Source of the DNA: Candidatus Gastranaerophilales bacterium
GTDB taxonomy: Bacteria; Cyanobacteriota; Vampirovibrionia; Gastranaerophilales; Gastranaerophilaceae
NCBI GenBank assembly: GCA_900769355.1
Contig: CAAGGG010000068.1
Location: 1 to 64,000 of the forward strand
Length of the DNA: 64,000 nucleotides
Direction: 5' to 3'
Shown: one piece after another, positions 10,092-16,933 of the stretch
Layout: every line of letters starts with the position of its first letter
Position numbering within the stretch: the first letter of the stretch is position 1
Translations under genes and position numbers: made by a program
Notes under the pieces: model-generated
Seen by the model: only the letters and a program-made list of their open reading frames with translations
Databases searched by the model: none
Told to the model about the DNA's origin: nothing

Positions 10092-10412
10092 TTATGAGAA
10101 AAGACTCGCATTAATTTTTGCAATTTTTGAATTTGCTTTCTTAAACATATGTTGATAAATTGATTGCGTTACACTAGGGTTTGCATGTCCTAAATAACCA
10201 CTTATTGAAACTATATCAACTCCGTAATAGTTCAAAATACTTGCCTGTGCGTGTCTAAATGCATGTGGGTTCATTTTTGGAATTAGTGGTAATTGCTTTT
10301 CTGCAGGCAATTTTTTATTCTGTTCTACAATGATTTTGTTATATTTATCTTGGAAATCAGCGCAATAACCGGTAATAGAATCAGGGTGCAATGCATATCC
10401 ACATAACGGCAA
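10092..10412 (-). pseudogene. Tyrosine integrase, C-terminal remnant
   Basis: About 106 residues matching the end of phage tyrosine recombinases: 'HPDSIT', then HAFRHAQASIL (box II H-x-x-R), YLGHANPSVTQSIY (His and the catalytic Tyr) and a basic tail. The N-terminal arm-binding and core-binding domains and the first catalytic Arg are absent, and the frame begins at a TTG inside the end of a tail-fibre remnant. It sits next to attL in the usual integrase position. It cannot act alone; a deletion fused two distant phage regions here. Confidence 0.8.
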
Positions 10413-10602
10413 TAATTTGCGCTGGAACGAAAAAGTGTATTTGACTTAAATTGTTTCTATAAGCATAATCTGCAACTATTATTGTAGTGTTATCTGCACC
10501 TGTTCCTTGGTGAGCTTGTAATGTTACATATTTTCTTTCCAAAAAACTAATTGGTAATACCCCTACTTTATTTGAACCAAGTATTCCCCATTGGATAATC
10601 AC
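10381..10602 (-). pseudogene. Phage tail-fibre C-terminal remnant
   Basis: About 73 residues begin TNGVIIQWG and continue with a VLPISF strand and a final MWICIAP. This is the pattern of the C-terminal receptor-binding tip domain of phage tail fibres (IIQWG ... PI.F ... W.aiG). No N-terminal shaft is present. The upstream side runs into the start of the plus-strand gene at 10637 and the end overlaps the integrase remnant by 32 bases, so both edges are rearrangement junctions. The family call is from memory of the motif and is not searched. Confidence 0.55.
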
Positions 10603-10636
10603 ACCATTAGTAAAAAAAATACGAAAGGAGAAATAT

Positions 10637-11239
10637 ATGAATTTTTATTATGGATTAGTAGATGAGCAAAATCACGCTTATGGTTTTGTAGAAGAAACTG
10701 ACAAGCGAGTAAAACCCGGCATGATATATGTTACAGAGGCCGAATGGAGTAATTTACTCAATGAACAGTCTGCCGGTAAGCAGATTGTTTTTTATGATAA
10801 CAGAGTCTTTACGGCTGAGCCTGGTTTGTATTTCATTGATACAAATGGAGTATGGCAAAAAAAAGATACTGATAAATTTCAGAAAGAAAAACGTTTACAA
10901 GAAATTGAAACAGAACTTGCAACGGCATCTTCCGAATACGAAACCTTGCTTGAAACTCCAGTTGTATATCCAGCAAACGGCTTTACTTATAAGCCATCAT
11001 ACGCAAAAGATGATTATTCTGTTTTGATTGGAAATTACGATACTTTTTCAGTTGAAACAATGCCAATTGAAGATAGTACACACCTTGCGAGCCATACTGT
11101 AAATATGACAAAAAACGAATTGCAAGCATTGGCATTATTTTTAGCACAGAAACAAGTTGAGTATCGAACTGTTTATTCAACAAAACGTGCAACTTTATTA
11201 GCAGAAAAAGAACAGTTAGAAAAAGAATTGGAGGCATAA
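10637..11239 (+). CDS. Phage tail-associated protein (DUF4376-like C-terminus)
   Basis: A 200-aa protein preceded by GAAAGGAG six bases before ATG. The N-terminal part (YYGLVDEQNHAYGF..., 'YVTEAEWSNLL') looks like small tail-fibre accessory proteins. The C-terminal part (from about 140) has the helical 'NMTKNELQALALFLAQ' pattern of DUF4376-type phage proteins and ends in a charged coiled coil. It starts the phage operon 10637-12924 (five genes, gaps of 0-40 bases or overlaps). It probably belongs to the tail tip or fibre region. Confidence 0.6.
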   Translation: MNFYYGLVDEQNHAYGFVEETDKRVKPGMIYVTEAEWSNLLNEQSAGKQIVFYDNRVFTAEPGLYFIDTNGVWQKKDTDKFQKEKRLQEIETELATASSEYETLLETPVVYPANGFTYKPSYAKDDYSVLIGNYDTFSVETMPIEDSTHLASHTVNMTKNELQALALFLAQKQVEYRTVYSTKRATLLAEKEQLEKELEA

Positions 11240-11481
11240 TGAAAAAATTAGTTTTTATTTTAGGTCTTTTACTTATTTGCAGTAAAGCTTATTGTGCTGA
11301 TATTCAGCCAAAACAGCTTATTGAAATCGAAAACTCCGGTGGGATTGCTATTGTTCAAAAACAACCGAATAATGAATGCCAAATGCAAGTCATAAAGATT
11401 AAAAAGTCCGGAGGGTTTCTGTTGGTGCAAATTAACGGAAAGATTAAGGATTCTGATGCTTCGGTATCAAACACAAAATAG
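11239..11481 (+). CDS. Small exported phage protein (80 aa)
   Basis: The start overlaps the previous stop (TAATG). There is a clear signal peptide: basic MKK, hydrophobic core LVFILGLLLIC, and a likely signal-peptidase I site after AYCA. The mature part of about 60 residues carries two similar 'NSGGIAIVQ / KSGGFLLVQ' strands. It is unrecognised. Lying just before the lysis genes, it may act in the host envelope; this is inferred from position only. Confidence 0.6.
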   Translation: MKKLVFILGLLLICSKAYCADIQPKQLIEIENSGGIAIVQKQPNNECQMQVIKIKKSGGFLLVQINGKIKDSDASVSNTK

Positions 11482-11519
11482 TGAAGGTTATTTATTTTAT
11501 TTGAATTGGAGATTGTAAA

Positions 11520-12035
11520 ATGGGTAGATTTTTGACTGCTCCGGCTAGGACAGAGCAATTACCGCAAAAAGGAATGTATAAACTGGTAGATAATGAATTA
11601 TACGAAGATGATGACAGGTCAATATATCTTCATTGGCGAGGTTTTGAGACAGATAATTTTACTTGGATTAATTCAAGCGATTGGGATATTAGATGTAGCC
11701 ATGGACACGATATTGGTAGTAAATATCATCAAATACTGAAAGTTTGCATGTCCTATGATGAACTTATCAGTAAAGGATATTTATACCAACATAAAGAAAA
11801 GTGGGTTTGTAAAGATATTCCTACAAAATATTTAATGGTTGTTGATGTTTCAGGACACGAAATCAACAACCTTTTTTATAGAATGCTCAAATCTGCAGAT
11901 TGTCCTGTAACTCCTAAATTTATTCAATGTTTATATAGAGCTGGGGTAGCATTCAATTTGAATTGGTTTCTAACTGGTAAAACAAAAATTGAACCTTGCA
12001 TGATTTATTGTGATGTTTGGAATAAGGGGGAGTAA
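11520..12035 (+). CDS. Phage hypothetical protein (171 aa)
   Basis: A GGAG ribosome site precedes ATG. The central segment is rich in Trp, His and Cys (YLHWRGFETDNFTW, DWDIRCSHGHDIG), followed by a helical C-terminus. There is no membrane segment. The family is not recognised with confidence; the D-W-D-I-R/H-D arrangement could be a metal or catalytic site. Its stop overlaps the next start by one base, so it is cotranscribed with the lysis genes. Confidence 0.6.
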   Translation: MGRFLTAPARTEQLPQKGMYKLVDNELYEDDDRSIYLHWRGFETDNFTWINSSDWDIRCSHGHDIGSKYHQILKVCMSYDELISKGYLYQHKEKWVCKDIPTKYLMVVDVSGHEINNLFYRMLKSADCPVTPKFIQCLYRAGVAFNLNWFLTGKTKIEPCMIYCDVWNKGE

Positions 12036-12304
12036 TGGACGAGTATTTTAAATATGGACCTCTTATAATAATGCTACTTGGTTTTCTTTGGCAATACAGA
12101 ATCTTTGTTACTCCAGAACAACTTGAAAAAAAACACCGTGAAATTTTGAGAGAGTGCCGAGATGAATTTGTATCTATTGAAGTTTTTAAGGAATTTCAAT
12201 CAGAAACAAAGGAAGATTTTAAAGAGGTAAAACAGGGTATTGCTGATTTATACAGTAATACAAATGATATTAAAGAAATTTTGATGCGAGGGGCAAACAA
12301 ATGA
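12035..12304 (+). CDS. Holin-like / XhlA-like membrane protein (89 aa)
   Basis: A single membrane segment near the N-terminus (GPLIIMLLGFLWQYRIF) is followed by a charged helical, coiled-coil-prone tail. Small size, topology and position directly before the lysozyme with a 4-base ATGA overlap fit a phage holin or lysis accessory protein. Assignment is by context; sequence alone does not prove pore formation. Confidence 0.55.
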   Translation: MDEYFKYGPLIIMLLGFLWQYRIFVTPEQLEKKHREILRECRDEFVSIEVFKEFQSETKEDFKEVKQGIADLYSNTNDIKEILMRGANK

Positions 12305-12924
12305 AAACTAGTAACAATGGACTTGCTATAATTAAACATTTTGAAGGTTGTAGCTTAAAAGCATATAAACCAATCCCTGCTGAAAAAGAATACACTATTG
12401 GCTGGGGACATAAATCTTCTGACATAAAATCTGGCATGGTAATATCACAAGAATTAGCTGACAATTTGCTGATTCAAGACGTTTCTGTTGCCGAAAAATG
12501 TGTTCATAAGTTTGTTATAGTCCCACTTACGCAAAATCAATTTGATGCACTTGTTAGCTTTTGCTATAACATCGGCAGTTATGCATTTAGAGCCTCAACA
12601 CTTGTCGCAATGCTGAATGCAAATAAATATATTGAAGCATCAAATCAGTTTAGCCGTTGGGTTAAAGGTGATAACGGCAAAATTTTACAAGGTTTAGTCA
12701 AAAGACGAAATATGGAAAAGGAATTATTCCTTAAAGATAGTTGTAAAAAAGCTAAAGTTACGGCTACTGTCTTAAATATTAGGACTGGTGCCGGAACAAA
12801 TTATAAAGTTGTTGGATATTTACCGAAAAATGCAATAGTGAGCCTCACAGATGCTTCAAATGGTTTTGCGAAATTATTAGATGGAAGAGGTTGGGTTTCT
12901 CAAAAATATTTAACTTACATGTAA
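12301..12924 (+). CDS. Phage lysozyme (GH24) with C-terminal SH3b domain
   Basis: A 207-aa endolysin. Residues about 5-145 are a T4-lysozyme-type domain: IIKHFEG with the catalytic Glu, AYKP...YTIGWGHK, FDALVSFCYNIG and a Trp/Arg-rich end. Residues about 150-207 are a bacterial SH3 wall-binding domain (TVLNIRTGAGTNYKVVGYL ... GWVSQKYL). It cleaves peptidoglycan glycan strands at lysis. There is no signal peptide, so it needs the holin-like protein just upstream. A terminator follows at 12988. Confidence 0.88.
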   Translation: MKTSNNGLAIIKHFEGCSLKAYKPIPAEKEYTIGWGHKSSDIKSGMVISQELADNLLIQDVSVAEKCVHKFVIVPLTQNQFDALVSFCYNIGSYAFRASTLVAMLNANKYIEASNQFSRWVKGDNGKILQGLVKRRNMEKELFLKDSCKKAKVTATVLNIRTGAGTNYKVVGYLPKNAIVSLTDASNGFAKLLDGRGWVSQKYLTYM

Positions 12925-12987
12925 TAAAAATCTTATTATAAAACTATTGTTTTCATAATAAGCTCCTTTCTTATTTCTATGAAACAC

Positions 12988-13023
12988 AAGGTGGTTGGGT
13001 TGCAAAACTCAGCCACCTTTTTT
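12988..13023 (+). terminator. Terminator of the phage lysis operon
   Basis: Stem AAGGTGG / CCACCTT with an additional inner pairing, followed by TTTTTTTA. It separates the lysis operon from the structured RNA unit downstream. Confidence 0.75.
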
Positions 13024-13032
13024 TATTTATGT

Positions 13033-13038
13033 TATACT
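13033..13038 (+). promoter_or_regulatory. -10 box of the structured RNA
   Basis: TATACT seven bases before the first base of the closing stem P1 of the RNA at 13045. No good -35 box is visible at normal spacing, so a start here is tentative. Confidence 0.4.
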
Positions 13039-13044
13039 AGGACT

Positions 13045-13273
13045 AACACAGAGTAAAAGATGCTCTCCGAAACGGAACTTACTACATTAATAATGTAAGA
13101 CTTCGGGTTAGTTCCCGACTAGGAAGGGGGTCGATATGGATAAATTCAATTTAAGTTTATTTTTAATCTTTTTGATTTTATTTATATTAAAAAACGGCTC
13201 TAAATCAAATGATTAAGAACCGTTAGACTTCGTCCAGAGCATCTGGTAGCTTCGGTAACTACCACTCTGTGTT
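13045..13273 (+). ncRNA. Structured RNA with three-way junction enclosing a small ORF
   Basis: The two ends pair over 10 bp (13045-13054 with 13264-13273, AACACAGAGT/ACTCTGTGTT). Inside this, P2 is 9 bp (13058-13066 AGATGCTCT with 13236-13244 AGAGCATCT) and P3 is a 6-bp hairpin (13244-13249 with 13259-13264). Within P2 lie small hairpins (13067-13075; 13083-13097 TACATTA-A-TAATGTA; 13103-13118 TCGGG/CCCGA; 13193-13224 AACGG/CCGTT) and the 26-aa ORF. U-rich sequence follows P1. 5'-3' end pairing around a short hydrophobic ORF is the layout of type I toxin mRNAs (Hok, AapA), but the family is not recognised. Confidence 0.6.
13136..13216 (+). CDS. 26-aa hydrophobic peptide inside the structured RNA
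   Basis: MDKFN, then a 13-residue Leu/Ile/Phe membrane segment (LSLFLIFLILFIL), then the polar tail KNGSKSND. A strong purine-rich site (AGGAAGGGGG) precedes the ATG by 5-6 bases and can be masked by the TTCCC just upstream. Size and charge pattern fit Hol_Tox/TxpA-like type I toxins or a small phage membrane peptide. No antisense RNA can be shown by eye. Confidence 0.5.
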   Translation: MDKFNLSLFLIFLILFILKNGSKSND

Positions 13274-13321
13274 TTTATTATAAACGATATTTTCAAAATA
13301 TTCAACCTTAATAGACAAAAA

Positions 13322-13504
13322 TTATAAAGATTTATTTCGATTTCTGAAATCGGTTAAACAATTTTCAAGAAATTCTTTCTCTTCGGGAGTAACTCTTTTA
13401 TAAAAGACTACGGTTTCAGGTTTAAGTTTTACCCCTTTTTTACGTCCACCATTCCTCCACCCACCACGGGTGTTTTCAGAACCTATTATATATTCTTCTG
13501 CCAT
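13322..13504 (-). CDS. Small phage DNA-binding-like protein (60 aa)
   Basis: Start chosen at the ATG behind AAAGGATTACTT; an upstream in-frame start would add a non-conserved hydrophobic tail. The sequence has RGGWRNGGRKKG, a basic turn like that before small phage ribbon-helix-helix regulators, then a strand/helix segment (VVFYKRVTPEEKEFLENC). It is probably a small regulator of the element, transcribed from the promoter overlapping the inverted repeat at 13767. The family is inferred from pattern only. Confidence 0.55.
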   Translation of the reverse strand: MAEEYIIGSENTRGGWRNGGRKKGVKLKPETVVFYKRVTPEEKEFLENCLTDFRNRNKSL

Positions 13505-13587
13505 AAGTAATCCTTTCAAATTTCTTAATATTGGTAAAAATAGACTTGAAAAATATAAGAAATCGTTTAAAATGTAAATAAAGGCAA

Positions 13588-13606
13588 GGGGTGTCGTTAC
13601 CACCCC
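13588..13606 (-). terminator. GC hairpin between two small phage genes (possible attenuator)
   Basis: A 6-bp GGGGTG/CACCCC stem with a 7-base loop. On the minus strand it lies between the 24-aa ORF and the 60-aa gene and is followed by TTGCCTTTATTT. It could be a weak terminator or attenuator. Confidence 0.35.
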
Positions 13607-13616
13607 AAGCACCATT

Positions 13617-13691
13617 CTAAAGAATGGATTTGATGAGATGAACTATTGCTAGTATTAGTAATAGTTCTTTTTCGTTGATTTCAATTAGCAT
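13617..13691 (-). CDS. 24-aa hydrophobic leader or mini-protein
   Basis: ATG preceded by a near-perfect AAAGGAGGACAAA ribosome site. It encodes MLIEINEKELLLILAIVHLI-KSIL, half acidic and half hydrophobic. It is the first ORF of the minus-strand transcript from the promoter at 13759-13787 and ends just before the GC hairpin and the 60-aa gene. The strong ribosome site argues for translation, either as a leader peptide or a membrane mini-protein. It is unrecognised. Confidence 0.45.
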   Translation of the reverse strand: MLIEINEKELLLILAIVHLIKSIL

Positions 13692-13758
13692 TTTGTCCTC
13701 CTTTCTTCGCTAACTGAATTTTTGCCTTTATTTAATTTTCAATGTTCCTTACTCTTTA

Positions 13759-13787
13759 ATTATACACTATTTATTGTTTTAATGCAA
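13759..13787 (-). promoter_or_regulatory. Promoter overlapped by a perfect inverted repeat
   Basis: On the minus strand, TTGCAT (13782-13787), a 17-base spacer and TATAAT (13759-13764). The inverted repeat at 13767-13806 covers the -35 and spacer, so a bound repressor would block it. Confidence 0.5.
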
Positions 13788-13806
13788 GCATTAAAACAAT
13801 AAATAG
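13767..13806. repeat. Perfect 19-bp inverted repeat, probable operator
   Basis: CTATTTATTGTTTTAATGC, two bases, then its exact complement. The core AATGC-AA-GCATT recurs in relaxed form in the dyad at 13824-13859. Position over the promoter suggests a phage repressor operator or a replication iteron; a transcription terminator is unlikely because it is AT-rich and lies upstream of genes. Confidence 0.6.
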
Positions 13807-13823
13807 AAGGAATTTGTTACAAT

Positions 13824-13859
13824 GCTTAATGTTTATTTGCAAGCATTTTAACATTAAGC
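13824..13859. repeat. Second dyad, GCTTAATGTT/AACATTAAGC
   Basis: Ten-bp arms with a 16-base centre containing TTTGCAAGCATT, similar to the centre of the neighbouring inverted repeat. It may be a second operator of the element. From here to 14117 a TATAAT at about 13914, the arm repeat and AT-rich DNA are seen, but no convincing gene. Confidence 0.45.
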
Positions 13860-13970
13860 GTTAAGTCCTAACTAACAAAATTTCATGAAAACTATCAGAA
13901 AAAAAATATTGTGTTATAATTTTTATGGATAATATAATTAACAATAAAGATGAAAAGGAATATAAAAAAA

Positions 13971-13990
13971 TGGGTGACTTTTGGGTGACA
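13971..13990 (+). repeat. Arm-type repeat near attR
   Basis: Identical to 9934-9953 (two TGGGTGAC units). It lies 127 bases before attR. The paired positions inside both ends of the element suggest integrase arm sites (inference). Confidence 0.55.
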
Positions 13991-14117
13991 ATTTTATAAA
14001 AAAATACTAAAAATGGCATAATTTTATAAAAAATCACAAAAGGTCAAAAAGTCCGAAATCCTTTTTTTACAAGGTTTGCAAGAAATTATGAGAAATTACA
14101 AAAAGCGAAATTGTGAA

Positions 14118-14162
14118 CTCATAACCCGAAGGTCGTTGGTTCAAATCCAGCTCCCGCAACCA
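14118..14162 (+). repeat. attR: 45-bp copy of the tRNA-fMet 3' part
   Basis: Exact copy of 9818-9862. The 5' half of a tRNA is absent, so this is not a second tRNA gene but the right attachment site and marks the element's end. Confidence 0.88.
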
Positions 14163-14233
14163 TTTTAAAGGGATTGATTTAAGGACTTGTCTATGAATTT
14201 ATCCCTTTTATTGTTGATTGACTTTGGATATAT

Positions 14234-15136
14234 ATGATTATTTTTATTGATGAAAATGATGAGAACAAAAGATTAGATAGCTTTTTGGCGGAAGTTACAA
14301 TTGATTTGTCACGTTCGAAAATTCAAAGTTTTATAAAATCAGGTAATATTAGTGTTAATGGCGTGCCTAAAAAAGCATCATATCTTCTTAAAGAAGATGA
14401 TAAGGTCGTATTTGAAATTCCACGAACTAGTGAAATCAAGATTGAACCTGAAAATATCCCACTTGAAGTAGTTTACGATGATGAAAATATGTTAGTTGTA
14501 AACAAACCGTCCGGCATGCTCACTCACCCGACAACTATCGAAAAATCAGGAACTTTGGTCAATGCTCTTTTGTATAAATATGGTGAAAATCTTTCTGATA
14601 TAAACGGCGAATTTCGTCGTGGAATTCTTCATAGGCTTGATAGGAACACGTCCGGACTTTTGATGGTTGCTAAAAACAACAAGGCACATGAGTTTTTGGC
14701 AAATCAAATTAAAAATCATACGATTACCAAAAAATATCGTGCGATTGCAAAAGGTGTTATAGTCCAAGATGAGTTTGAAATAAATTCACCAATCGGGAGA
14801 AACCCAAATCAGCCACATAAAATGGCCGTTAGAGAAGATGGAAAACCTTCAAGGACGATTGTTAAGGTGTTGGAAAGGTTCAAAGAGGCAACTTATGTTG
14901 AGCTTACGCTCGTGACAGGTCGAACTCATCAAATTAGAGTTCATTTGAAGAGCATTAATCACCCGATATATAACGATAGTTTATACGGTGCCGGACAAGG
15001 GAAAGTTAAGACCGAAGAGCAAGTTTTGCAATCATTCTTTCTTCGCTTTACAAAACCGTTTGGTGATGAAATAATAGAGTTGGAAATAGAACCTGATGAA
15101 AAAATTCAAAAGGTTTTAAAATATTTAAGGAGCTAA
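14234..15136 (+). CDS. RluA/RluD-family pseudouridine synthase
   Basis: A 300-aa enzyme that isomerises uridine in RNA, probably 23S rRNA. An N-terminal S4 RNA-binding domain (about 12-60, DSFLAEVTIDLSRSKIQSFI) is followed by the RluA catalytic core, with H133-R-L-D136-R-N-T-S-G holding the catalytic Asp and the later 'VTGRTHQIRVHL' motif. Length is normal. It starts 70 bases after attR and is followed four bases later by the small membrane protein. RluD is likeliest because of the S4 domain, but the exact target uridines cannot be read here. Confidence 0.9.
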   Translation: MIIFIDENDENKRLDSFLAEVTIDLSRSKIQSFIKSGNISVNGVPKKASYLLKEDDKVVFEIPRTSEIKIEPENIPLEVVYDDENMLVVNKPSGMLTHPTTIEKSGTLVNALLYKYGENLSDINGEFRRGILHRLDRNTSGLLMVAKNNKAHEFLANQIKNHTITKKYRAIAKGVIVQDEFEINSPIGRNPNQPHKMAVREDGKPSRTIVKVLERFKEATYVELTLVTGRTHQIRVHLKSINHPIYNDSLYGAGQGKVKTEEQVLQSFFLRFTKPFGDEIIELEIEPDEKIQKVLKYLRS

Positions 15137-15140
15137 TCTT

Positions 15141-15503
15141 ATGCAAATAATATCGATTTTGACAGTTTTGATTTTGTGTTTTTTAATCTTGATGAATTTT
15201 CAAGATACGGCCGGAATAACTCTTTTGAGCAGTAAAATTGGAGCTCTGCTAAGTCTTACGCCACAAACATTTACGATGAATATGGCGTTGTATACGTTAA
15301 TTGTTTTTATTTTGGGGCAGGCTTCAGCAATATTCTTTTTTGTTCCGTTGTATAAGTCTTTGAAAGAAAAATATAATGCATACAAAAGAGAGTTGGAAAA
15401 AGGTTCGATTTCAAACTCTTCTGCCGAGGCAAAAATTCAGGTTTTGGAAAATAAAATTACAGTGCTTGAAAAAGCTCTTGATGACGCGTTGAAAAATAAT
15501 TAA
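15141..15503 (+). CDS. LapA-like small membrane protein (120 aa)
   Basis: Two membrane helices (about 1-20 and 48-72) separated by a short loop, then a coiled-coil tail from about 75. This is the layout of LapA/DUF1049-type envelope proteins. It is separated from the pseudouridine synthase by only four bases, so the two are cotranscribed. The function is not known from sequence. Confidence 0.6.
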   Translation: MQIISILTVLILCFLILMNFQDTAGITLLSSKIGALLSLTPQTFTMNMALYTLIVFILGQASAIFFFVPLYKSLKEKYNAYKRELEKGSISNSSAEAKIQVLENKITVLEKALDDALKNN

Positions 15504-15558
15504 TTAAAGTTTTAAATTTCCTTTTTCATAAGGACAGAAATTTATTACAATGGTTTAC

Positions 15559-15593
15559 AAAAAAGAACCCTTCAATTTTGAAGAGTTCTTTTC
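15559..15593. terminator. Bidirectional terminator
   Basis: AAAAGAAC-CTTCAA/TTGAAG-GTTCTTTT stem with A-run and T-run on both sides, between convergent genes ending at 15503 and 15625. Confidence 0.75.
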
Positions 15594-15624
15594 AATTTTG
15601 TTTAATTTTGTCTAAATCTAAATC

Positions 15625-15897
15625 TTAAGCTTCTTGTTGAGCTTCTTTCTGCTGGTTGATAAGGTTTTGAAGTTTTTCTTTTATTTCGTCACCTTTTCTT
15701 TGCATATCAGAAACAACGTCGTCTGCTTTTGATTGAATTTCTTTTACTGTTTCATCTGCACGTCTTACGGCATCTTTTGCACTATCTGCGATTAGCGCAC
15801 GAGTTTCTTCACCTGATTTTGGTGCAAGTAAAATCCCTGCAACGGCACCGATTGCACCGCCTACTATAAAACCTGCTAAAAATTTAGTTGCTGACAT
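15625..15897 (-). CDS. YtxH-family protein (90 aa)
   Basis: An N-terminal glycine-rich membrane segment (FLAGFIVGGAIGAVAGILLAP) followed by the family hallmark APKSGEETR and an amphipathic coiled coil. YtxH proteins are small membrane-anchored stress-associated proteins of unclear activity. It is the last of a three-gene minus-strand group with a DUF948 protein and a second YtxH paralogue. Confidence 0.8.
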   Translation of the reverse strand: MSATKFLAGFIVGGAIGAVAGILLAPKSGEETRALIADSAKDAVRRADETVKEIQSKADDVVSDMQRKGDEIKEKLQNLINQQKEAQQEA

Positions 15898-15963
15898 AAT
15901 TTATTACTCCTTTACGTTTTTTATTGTAACAGTCTTTTGGCAATATAAAATCACCGATGACGG

Positions 15964-16320
15964 CTATTTTCGAAACATCTTATAAGCCGTCGTAAAGCCT
16001 TTGAATAAGCCACCAAGTAGTGTTCCTGATACCATCTTGGTTTTATTCAGAAAGCTTCCTATTGCACTTTTAAAGTCGCCAACATTTTTATCGGTACTTT
16101 TTACAATCTCGTTTATAGAGTTTAATGTTTGGTTTAATTCCTTCAATGTTGGTTTAAGTTCTGTATTAACGATATTTGAAGTTTCCTTCAAGTTTTTTGC
16201 CAAAGCCGAAAGGTCAATCAATAGTTTTACCAAAAAACCTGCAACTACGATTACGATAACTCCCGTAGCCCAAGCAAGAAAGGTCAAACCGTGATTTAAG
16301 GCAATTTGTGACATCTCCAT
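15964..16320 (-). CDS. DUF948-family membrane protein (118 aa)
   Basis: One N-terminal membrane helix (LAWATGVIVIVVAGFLVKLLI), then a long coiled coil with repeated asparagines and threonines (NLKETSNIVNTELKPTLKEL...), as in DUF948/YtxG proteins. In Bacillus, ytxG lies beside ytxH; the same association is kept here on both sides. It starts 14 bases after the upstream YtxH stop. Confidence 0.75.
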   Translation of the reverse strand: MEMSQIALNHGLTFLAWATGVIVIVVAGFLVKLLIDLSALAKNLKETSNIVNTELKPTLKELNQTLNSINEIVKSTDKNVGDFKSAIGSFLNKTKMVSGTLLGGLFKGFTTAYKMFRK

Positions 16321-16334
16321 TTAGTTATTTCCTT

Positions 16335-16652
16335 TTAATTCTCGCAATTGTACTCATCGTCCATTTCTTCAAGCTCTTTAGCTTTAAGAAGTTTCTTTGA
16401 TTTTACCATATTGTTAAATTTTCTGAATTGTCTTTCTAGCTTATATTTCATCAAATCAATATTTTCTAGTGCTTGTTTTTTAGCATCTTTAATTGCAGGA
16501 GAATTTTTTTCATAAAATTCGCAAGCAGCGTCTTTAAGTTCTTTTCTGGATTCTTCTCCTGATTTTGGAGCATAAAGCACTCCTGCAACCAAACCGCCTA
16601 CAACACCGGCAAGCAAGCCCATTGCAAATACAAATGATTTGTTTTTACTCAT
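16335..16652 (-). CDS. YtxH-family protein (105 aa)
   Basis: Paralogue of the 90-aa protein: Gly-rich membrane helix (GLLAGVVGGLVAGVLYAP), APKSGEESR, then a helical tail ending in acidic residues. First gene of the ytxH/DUF948/ytxH group. The membrane anchor and coiled coil are visible; the activity is unknown. Confidence 0.8.
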   Translation of the reverse strand: MSKNKSFVFAMGLLAGVVGGLVAGVLYAPKSGEESRKELKDAACEFYEKNSPAIKDAKKQALENIDLMKYKLERQFRKFNNMVKSKKLLKAKELEEMDDEYNCEN

Positions 16653-16770
16653 AACATAACCTCATCTTTCAATTATCATTCTAACATATTTTTTAAGAAT
16701 TTCAACCCTTGTGGTGGATAGAATTATAAAAGGTTGAAATTTGTTTGAAAATAGGGTAAGATGAATATAC

Positions 16771-16911
16771 ATGAATAATTCAACCGAAACAAACTATGCA
16801 TCTATGCCTCTTGGCATCTTTGCATCTAAATCATTTTTTCGCAAGACTAATCTTGGCGGGGTAGGTACCCCGCCCTACGTTGCTTCCTATAAAATAAGTA
16901 TAGACAAATGA
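16771..16911 (+). CDS. 46-aa ORF resembling the leader of the prepilin at 22745
   Basis: MNNSTET...SMPLGIFASK is nearly the same as the start of the prepilin ORF at 22745 (MNNLTET...SMPLGIFASK). The two then diverge, here into the palindrome GGCGGGGTAGGTACCCCGCC (16855-16874), and this copy stops after 46 codons. It lies just before the prepilin remnant at 16934. It may be a dispersed repeat that only looks coding, or the broken N-terminus of the same gene. No strong ribosome site. Confidence 0.3.
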   Translation: MNNSTETNYASMPLGIFASKSFFRKTNLGGVGTPPYVASYKISIDK

Positions 16912-16933
16912 ATAAAAACGGGTATAATAACAC

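Noticed and set aside
10381..11239. Invertible tail-fibre cassette
   Set aside because: Fibre tip and neighbouring plus-strand gene face each other, but no inverted crossover sites or invertase gene were found.
13045..13273. Retron msr-msd or tmRNA
   Set aside because: No reverse transcriptase gene nearby and no tRNA-Ala-like end or tag reading frame; the short ORF with ribosome site fits better with a toxin-type mRNA.
14118..14162. Second tRNA-Met gene
   Set aside because: Only the anticodon loop to CCA is present; no acceptor 5' strand or D-arm. It is the attR copy.
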